Assembly: GCA_015680685.1 (NCBI GenBank)
Contig: MNCI01022530.1
Location: forward strand, 59,839-123,838
Reading direction: 5' to 3'
Source: Gnetum montanum
Taxonomy: Eukaryota; Streptophyta; Gnetopsida; Gnetales; Gnetaceae
DNA length: 64,000 nucleotides
Below are positions 58,370 through 64,000 of this stretch, one piece after another. The notes below the pieces were generated by a model. That model made no database searches, had not been told where the DNA came from, and was given only the letters and a program-made list of their open reading frames with translations. The translations under genes were made by a program, and so were the position numbers. Every line of letters starts with the position of its first letter. Position 1 is the first letter of the stretch.

Positions 58370-59178
58370 TGATGAGCCGCAATATCGAGTACGGGATATC
58401 ACGTTGACCCCTACGATATCGCATACATGATATCGCAACCCACCGCCAGGTCTATAAATAAGAGGTGGCTTTCCCTTATTTCTCCATCTAGATCTAGACC
58501 CTTAGCCAAACTATAGCAGTTTTACCATTCCAGAGTTAGAATAATTTCCATGTGCCCATAGTAGGAGTCTCAAAGTGAACAGATCTTTATTCAAGCAAAT
58601 TGTACCTGAGCACACATTTGTGTACGGTAATAAAGATGAACTTTCTGATAAACCTTGCAGCATGTGGACTAAGCTAAATAGGATTTAATTATTGTTATGT
58701 TTAAATGCTTTCTTAGATAATTAATCTCTCTCAACCCTTGACTCTCCTAGTTAAGTGCATTCAGTACGACCGCTTCGAGCACGTGTGTAACGCTTGGTAA
58801 CCCAGTAACGAATAGCGTTTGGTAATCCCAACAGCGTTACACTAGTTCAGGGTGTGTGTAGCAAGTGGGAACGGATACTGGTGCTAGGGCAATTAGAACT
58901 TAGTTAGTGAATAGTTAATATAAGTTAGTCACTTAGTCTCTTCACCCTCTCCCTATTAGCATAGGCGTTAAAAAGATAAAAGATATAAAAATCACATACC
59001 TCAAACTTACTTAACCATACAACCGTGACAATACAAGTAAGTTTGGGAGGACAACGATTGATTAACCTTAAGTGTTCCATTAAGGCGCGTAAGCACTTAG
59101 TCCTTGGAGTTTGACCGGATCGCGCGTGAGACGCTCGTATTCATATGGTTGAGTGTAGGGGTACCTCGCCACTCATCA
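58370..59178 (+). repeat. E5: 3' LTR (complete)
   Basis: Runs TGATGAGCCGC to CGCCACTCATCA, 809 bases. The first 75 bases hold four GATATC/GATATCG-type palindromes, followed by TCTATAAATAAGAGG as the likely TATA region. This is the best reference LTR in the window. Confidence 0.93.
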
Positions 59179-59945
59179 AACCCCTAGAAATTTTATTCTG
59201 TGCTTTTATTATGTTTTTACTATGTCGACCTTAATAGAGGACTACCTTTAGGCATGGATAACATGTCTTTTGAGTGACATGGTAAGGCAGCACTTATTGT
59301 ACTCATACTTCTATTTTTGGTTAGGACTTACAAAAATAATACACTCTTAACAATAGCATAAGACTCACAGTAGTAGTCTTAGAGAATCCACAAGTTCCCT
59401 TGATGTCACACCCTTTTCGTTCCCACTTGGTTCTTCACTTTTCTATCCAAGCATAATGATCACAAGTTTATTTTAGTTTTATTGTGGAAAAAATATCATT
59501 ATGGCCATGGTAAGTACCTCTTATTATTGGAAATGAGTGGATGGATGATGTGGTCTCACTGTATATAAAATCAATCTTTCCATAATTTGATAATATAGGG
59601 CAATCTTTACCTTATTGGAACTACATCTTGCTTTATTCCTTTGGCACTTTATTGGACAAATTAACAAAAATTTGTACAAAATAATTAACAAAAATCATAG
59701 AAAAAATGAAAAAATAGAGAAAGAATTTAAAAGATATCAAAGAATATCAAATGATTAAGAAATGAAAAAGTATAAAAGAATGAAAAGATATCAAAGAATG
59801 TGAAAGTTGGTAAAAAATGTGAAAAAGTATAACAAATGTGAAAGTTGGTAAGAAATGTGAAAAAGTATAACAAAGAATTATAAATCAAAAAATTAGAAAA
59901 CAAAAAAGTTAAAAAGCACTTATCAATTCCTAAGTCAAGATAGGG
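59179..59945 (-). other. E4: spacer part
   Basis: Non-coding. It shares CAAGTTCCCTTGATGTCACA and TTTAGGCATGGATAACATG with the E2 and E3 spacers. The region 59700-59900 is A-rich, with short repeats of GAAAGTTGGTAA and GTATAACAAA. Confidence 0.65.
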
Positions 59946-59949
59946 CATG

Positions 59950-59962
59950 TCCCCCATGATTG
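59950..59962 (-). promoter_or_regulatory. E4: internal polypurine-tract-like motif
   Basis: In element sense AATCATGGGGGACATG at the end of the integrase-end reading. This is the same position as in E1, E2, E3 and E5. Confidence 0.45.
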
Positions 59963-60960
59963 AACTCATGGATGAGTATTCCAAAAATGGACCCTAGATC
60001 CCCTGGATCATACACTCTAGGTTTCTTATTTATCATCCTTGGTGATTTACTTTTTCATTTATTATCCAATGTAACATTTTTGATAATTGAATTTTGATCT
60101 TCCAAGGACATATATCCCATTAGACTAGATGATCTTTTCATTTCAGAAGGTCCAACTATACTTTCTTGTTTATTCTTAAATTTAAATTTTCAATCTTTAT
60201 TTCCATTATCCATTGATATATGATCACAATTTAGGATATTCTTTTGTGGGTTCTCAATTTGAGTCATTTTCTTAGGGTCGGAGTTAATAAATGGGTTAGA
60301 TGTTTTCATGCATGTTTTGGACAGTTTTACGTTCTTAGTTTTCAACCACTAGGTGTCTTTTGGTTTAGTGGCCAACATTTCTTCTTGTTCACACACTTGT
60401 TTCTCATATCTATTGTGGGTTGGTGTAAGGAATGTGTTGATATTTTTAGGATTTGGTCCATAAATACACCCTTCTTTATCATTAGTAATGCATGGAATTG
60501 TTTGCATGTGTATGGCTCCTTGCTCATCTTCCTTAGATATTTCCACAGATAAATCTCTCATTCATAACTTAGCATCAATTGTGCTAAGCCATGCTCTCTC
60601 TGTAATGATAAGAAATTCCTTGTCATCATTCTTTACATCAATCATGAAAAAATCCACCAGATAAGACCACCCATTGATAGTGATCACCACATCTTCTATC
60701 TCTCCCAAAAGAATGGTGATAGATTGATTTGCTAGCTCTAACCTTATGTTGCATTTCTTTAAAGGTGGTAGGTTTCATGCCTTGTATTTTTCTTAAGATA
60801 TCAAGTTTACCCTATAAACTGAGTCTAGTAGAGCCTTGCATGATCAATTTTTAGCGATTCATAAATAAATTAGAGGAATTCCTATATCTATTCTTTTCTT
60901 AGGGAGCTTTCCTTCCTTTATCCAATTTGATACTGTTTTAGTTAACATGACAGTCACAAG
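59963..60960 (-). pseudogene. E4: protease and linker, joined to the integrase end (broken)
   Basis: The minus strand reads ERAWLSTIDAKL (GRAW motif changed), MRDLSVEISKEDEQ (60561-60520), the C-terminal block with DTXWLKTKNVKL, then a linker including MGYMSLEDQNSIIKN and SPRMINKKPRVYD. These align with the E2 EYMTLENGKPVIIN and RVINKWSKAF regions before RT. It then continues GSIFGILIHEFNHGG, the integrase-end reading of E2 (RSLFWISSFQLSHGG). The active-site region near 60820 is decayed (LLDSVYRVNL-like). Confidence 0.7.
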
Positions 60961-61499
60961 TTTCTGAGTCAGTTGTTGTAGAAGAAAAATGTTTGTAGGA
61001 GAATCCTTCATAGAAGAAACATGTTTACATGAAGTCCCTATTCAACCAACCCTCTCTGGACTTGTCCTAAAGAATGGACATTTCCAAGATTCTGCTTTAG
61101 CATTGATGGTGTGATCCTCTCTTTGTATATTCACTACCCTAGTAGCATTTTTCTGTTGTGGTTGTCATGGCAGTTCTTCCTGCATGACTGGTGGTAATAT
61201 TGTTGGTAGATAAGTGGAAGGCTGATTTGATGAATCAACTGCTAGTTGATGTGCATAGAGATTCGGATCAATCCTTGGAGTCATGGGCTTGTAATACTCT
61301 AGTGAATAATAATGAGAAGAAGTGTGAATTGAAGCATTTCTTGGAGAGATTGGATGTTGGACATAATATTAATAAGGATTTGGTTGCTTGTATGCATATT
61401 ATTGCCTTGATGGTGGCATTGCCCATGCTTGTGGTTATTGCCACTACTATTGGTATTACTCTTGCAGTTGAGGGTAGGCTCCACTTGGGTAGTAAGTTG

Positions 61500-63582
61500 G
61501 CTAGAATAGTTATCTAAGACTACCCTAAGGATAAGGTAATTTTCTTGGCATTTTTTTTAACAAATTTTGGATTGAGTGCATATGCCCTAGATTCTTGCAA
61601 GTGGATCATGACAGGGCAACATCCTTTAGAATGTTCATACTGGTACACCTTACATCCTTCCTCTTCTTTTAAACCAAAGTCCATACATTCCTCAACTATA
61701 GCAACTTTTCCTTTTTGTTTATAACTTTCTTGTCCATGATCTCTTATCTTTGCCTTTGTTGAGTGCTTGTTCAGTCCTTTCTTCTACTATCTTAAGGGCT
61801 ATAACAAACTTCTCATCCATTAAGTCCCACATCTTCTTTACCTTTGTTGCTATATCATTAATTGATTTATGGATTGATAGGGTTTTCCTTTGAATTACAT
61901 CCTCTAAGGTTTTTTCTTCTTACTTCTCACACATTTGAACATCTTATTTTCTTCTTGATGGATCTTAGTTATATTCTTTAACTAATTCTCTCTTCTTTGA
62001 CCCTTCTTTCTCTTTTTTTTACTTGGTCTATTAACCTTTGGATTTGATAGGTGGTCATCTTTGGTAATCCTCCTTGGGCATAGACCCTAAGGATTTCTTT
62101 GATTTTATGTCTTAACCCATCAACAATGTGTCTAAGTTATTCCCTCTATGAGAATCCATGGCCTAAGCATCTATGCAAAAGAGAATAATATCTACCCATT
62201 GTTGCATCAAGGNGCTAAGTTATTCCCTCTATGAGAATCCATGGCCTAAGAATCTATGCAGAAGAGAATAATATCTACCCATTGTTGCATCAAGGGATTC
62301 ATGTATCCCTTGCTTCCATCCTTGGATTTGCTTTTTTAGGTTATACACTCTTAAGTAAGTTTGATACTTGTCGTTAAAAATCTTGAGCACGGTACTCCAT
62401 CTTCTAATTAATTATAGTTCTAATGATATGTACCAACTTTCTACCTCCTTGATGAATGCTCTAAGAAACAATTTTAATTTTTGTCAATCACTTTCAATGT
62501 TTTGGAGGGCAAAGACATCATGGAATGCTTGAAGTTGGTATTGTGGATTTGCATTATATCCCCTTTCAAATTTGGGAATGGTGTTCATATCAAGTCGCTT
62601 GAAGTGACTATCCCTTATGTGCCTAGTTGGAATATACACTACTTTCCTTATATTTATCATACTTTGAGTGGCTAGTAGGGGTTCTTCATAGTTGTCGAGT
62701 TTGTAGGCTTGTTGTAGTGATGATCTCTTCGATGCTCATAATGCTCTTTGCCTTCATGCCTATTTCTATCTCTTTGTCATTTATAATATTTCTTTCATTA
62801 TCAAGATACCTTCTTTTGTATTCATCTCTCTCATAATCTCGTTATCCTTCTCTACCATGGTCTCTCAATTTGTGTTCCTTTTTGTCAAACTCCATAGATA
62901 AATGCAAGAAGGAAGATGAGATAATTGAAGAACAATGTCGACTGGTTCTCCTTTTGTGACTTTGTGATTCATCCTCTTTTGGTTCTACAAAAGCTTTAGG
63001 CCGTGAGTTTTGTCTATGTCTAAAGTCTCTTGTATTCCTTTTAAGGTCTTCTATCAAAGTCGACTTTAACTTTACATTGGCAAGATCTTTAACATGTATT
63101 ATTGGTGTTTGAAAGTGAGATCCATGAGTTTGATAGAACTTTTCAACTTGGAATGACGCATCTTTTATCTCTTCTAAGACAACTGTCTAAGCTACTTTTC
63201 TTTCTTTGTCATCTTCATGTTGTGCCTCCATTAATGCATCCCTTCTTGCCTAAGCCTATGTTGGCTAGTATGGCCTTGTCATGTCCTTCGTGACTTGATA
63301 GCTTTCTTGTTCATGACTTAGGTTGGCCTTCATGATGGCTACTTAAAACATTAATGGAATCAAATGTTTTGGTGGCAGAACCATGTTGCCTTGCAAGTCC
63401 CTCCATTTAAATTGTTCATCTTGGTGAAACATGAATGTGAAATAAGGATAGTATGAGTCAGTATGAGCATATGTAATTCTTGTCTTCATCAAAGCACTCT
63501 AGTCCTCTTCATTATGTGTTTTTTCATGACTTCTTTGAACCTCCTTGGCAGGTGATGATTTTTTTCTAATTGTAGAAGCCAT
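61500..63582 (-). pseudogene. E4: gag (broken)
   Basis: It starts MASTIRKKSSPAKEVQRSHE at complement 63582 and reads YAHTDSYYPYFTFMFHQDEQ and KWRDLQGNMVLPP, the family N-terminal block. A charged block (63057-62842) and the capsid region follow. At 62132-62296 an 81-base segment occurs twice on either side of a single N (62213), with two differences. This is probably an assembly overlap. The zinc-knuckle-like motif appears as CKVYQYEHSKGCC (about 61660-61620). Stops and shifts are frequent. Confidence 0.7.
62132..62296. other. Probable assembly artefact: 81-bp duplication around a single N
   Basis: Segments 62132-62212 and 62215-62295 are nearly identical and meet at the N at 62213. A sequence join where the ends of two contigs or haplotypes overlap explains this better than a biological duplication. 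Confidence 0.8.
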
Positions 63583-63718
63583 ATTATATTCTTGATGTTT
63601 GAGTGTGTGTGTTTATTATTAAGTTTGATTAAAGATGTGAATAATGAACTTTGTAATTCCTAAAACAACAAACTTTTGAAGATCAACACTAAGCACACAT
63701 TAACACATCCACAACAAT

Positions 63719-64000
63719 TGATGAGCAGCGAGGTACCCCTACGCTCAACCATATAAATACGAGCATTTGATGCAAAATCCGATCGAATTCCAAGGACTAA
63801 GTGGTTATTCACCCTTGTGCAATAAGGATGCGTTGGTTGTTCCCAAGCTTACCTATATGTCATGATTGTATGGTTAAGTAAGCTTGAGGCATATGATTTT
63901 TATAGCTTTTATGTTTCTATGTCATGTGCTAGTAGGGAAGGAGAGAGGTAACTAAGTGGCTAATTTAACTTAACTACTCATTAACTAAGTTCTAACTAAT
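63719..64000 (-). repeat. E4: 5' LTR, cut by the window end
   Basis: Starts TGATGAGCAGCGAGGTACC on the plus strand and continues with family landmarks (CAACCATATAAATACGAGC and TATGATTTTTATAGCTTTTATG). The primer site beside it is damaged: compared with E2, the GGTGCCAA part is missing. Confidence 0.85.

Larger units (their letters stand above)
53067..59178 (+). mobile_element. E5: pol-deleted Ty3/gypsy element (gag-protease only)
   Basis: A plus-strand copy with a truncated 5' LTR (53067-53285), primer site, gag, an open protease frame, the 3' spacer, polypurine tract and a complete 3' LTR (58370-59178). RT, RNase H and integrase are missing: at about 56441-56447 the protease-to-RT linker runs straight into the integrase end. 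The sequence is close to E2 by eye. The 3' end lies in the spacer of E4. No matching left target duplication exists because the 5' end was rearranged. Confidence 0.9.
59179..64000 (-). mobile_element. E4: pol-less Ty3/gypsy element, running off the window
   Basis: A minus-strand copy with the 5' LTR start at 63719, gag, protease and linker, then directly the integrase-end reading and the spacer, cut by E5 at 59179. RT, RNase H and integrase are missing, as in E5, but the left deletion point differs: E4 keeps about 45 more linker codons (to about 60005). It is more diverged than the other copies. Confidence 0.8.

Noticed and set aside
60244-60552. 102-codon plus-strand frame
   Set aside because: It is antisense to the E4 protease C-terminus and has no motif of its own.
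1-64000. Host genes or tRNA genes
   Set aside because: No intact coding sequence or exon pattern outside the retroelements, and no tRNA cloverleaf, could be recognised. The tRNA-like signals are short primer binding sites only.

Overview
The window is a heavily repeat-filled stretch of a large seed-plant nuclear genome. It is AT-rich, has no host gene that I can recognise, and is built almost entirely of nested, decaying retrotransposons. The plant type follows from the element families: Ty3/gypsy elements primed by tRNA-Asp, a Ty1/copia gag primed by initiator tRNA-Met, a plant L1-type LINE with a DUF4283-like ORF1, and an RTE-type LINE. The species cannot be named from the sequence. A large-genome gymnosperm or angiosperm would fit.

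One Ty3/gypsy family dominates. Its LTRs are about 0.8-1.0 kb and end in a 7-bp inverted pair, TGATGAG...CTCATCA. I call its internal copies E1 to E5. E1 (about 2601-11255, minus), E2 (22571-32410, minus, full length with a perfect CTAAG target-site duplication) and E3 (40921-50998, minus, CCCAT duplication) run gag-PR-RT-RNase H-INT, then a 1.5-2 kb non-coding spacer, then the 3' LTR. E5 (53067-59178, plus) and E4 (59179-64000, minus, running off the window) keep gag and protease but lack RT, RNase H and integrase. Solo or partial LTRs of the family lie at 11256-11578, 16380-17174 (ATAAT), 21414-22217 (TATGT), 32635-33433, 34865-35829 and 39711-40595.

Other layers, left to right. At 1-2600 is the edge of a different LTR element (E0, minus). 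At 11579-13796 and 20376-20700 is an RTE LINE (minus), split by a gag-only copia element (13797-20375, minus) that itself carries a solo gypsy LTR. At about 33640-40915 is an L1-type LINE (plus), interrupted by two gypsy LTRs and capped by E3. At 51004-53066 is unrecognised DNA with a roughly 277-bp direct repeat, next to a rearranged E5 5' end.

No element looks able to move alone: stops, frameshifts and catalytic substitutions are everywhere. The most interesting signals are structural. (1) Inside each gypsy copy, polypurine-tract motifs near the integrase end and at the 3' LTR share copy-specific bases. (2) The two pol-less copies have different 5' deletion points but almost the same 3' junction, just upstream of that internal motif. 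(3) A hairpin in the 3' spacer keeps its outer stem while the inner stem changes on both sides. (4) The outer LTR edge carries palindromes whose sequence differs between subfamilies. Assembly gaps (16612-17123, 51122-51237) and single-N joins (54664, 62213) affect interpretation.
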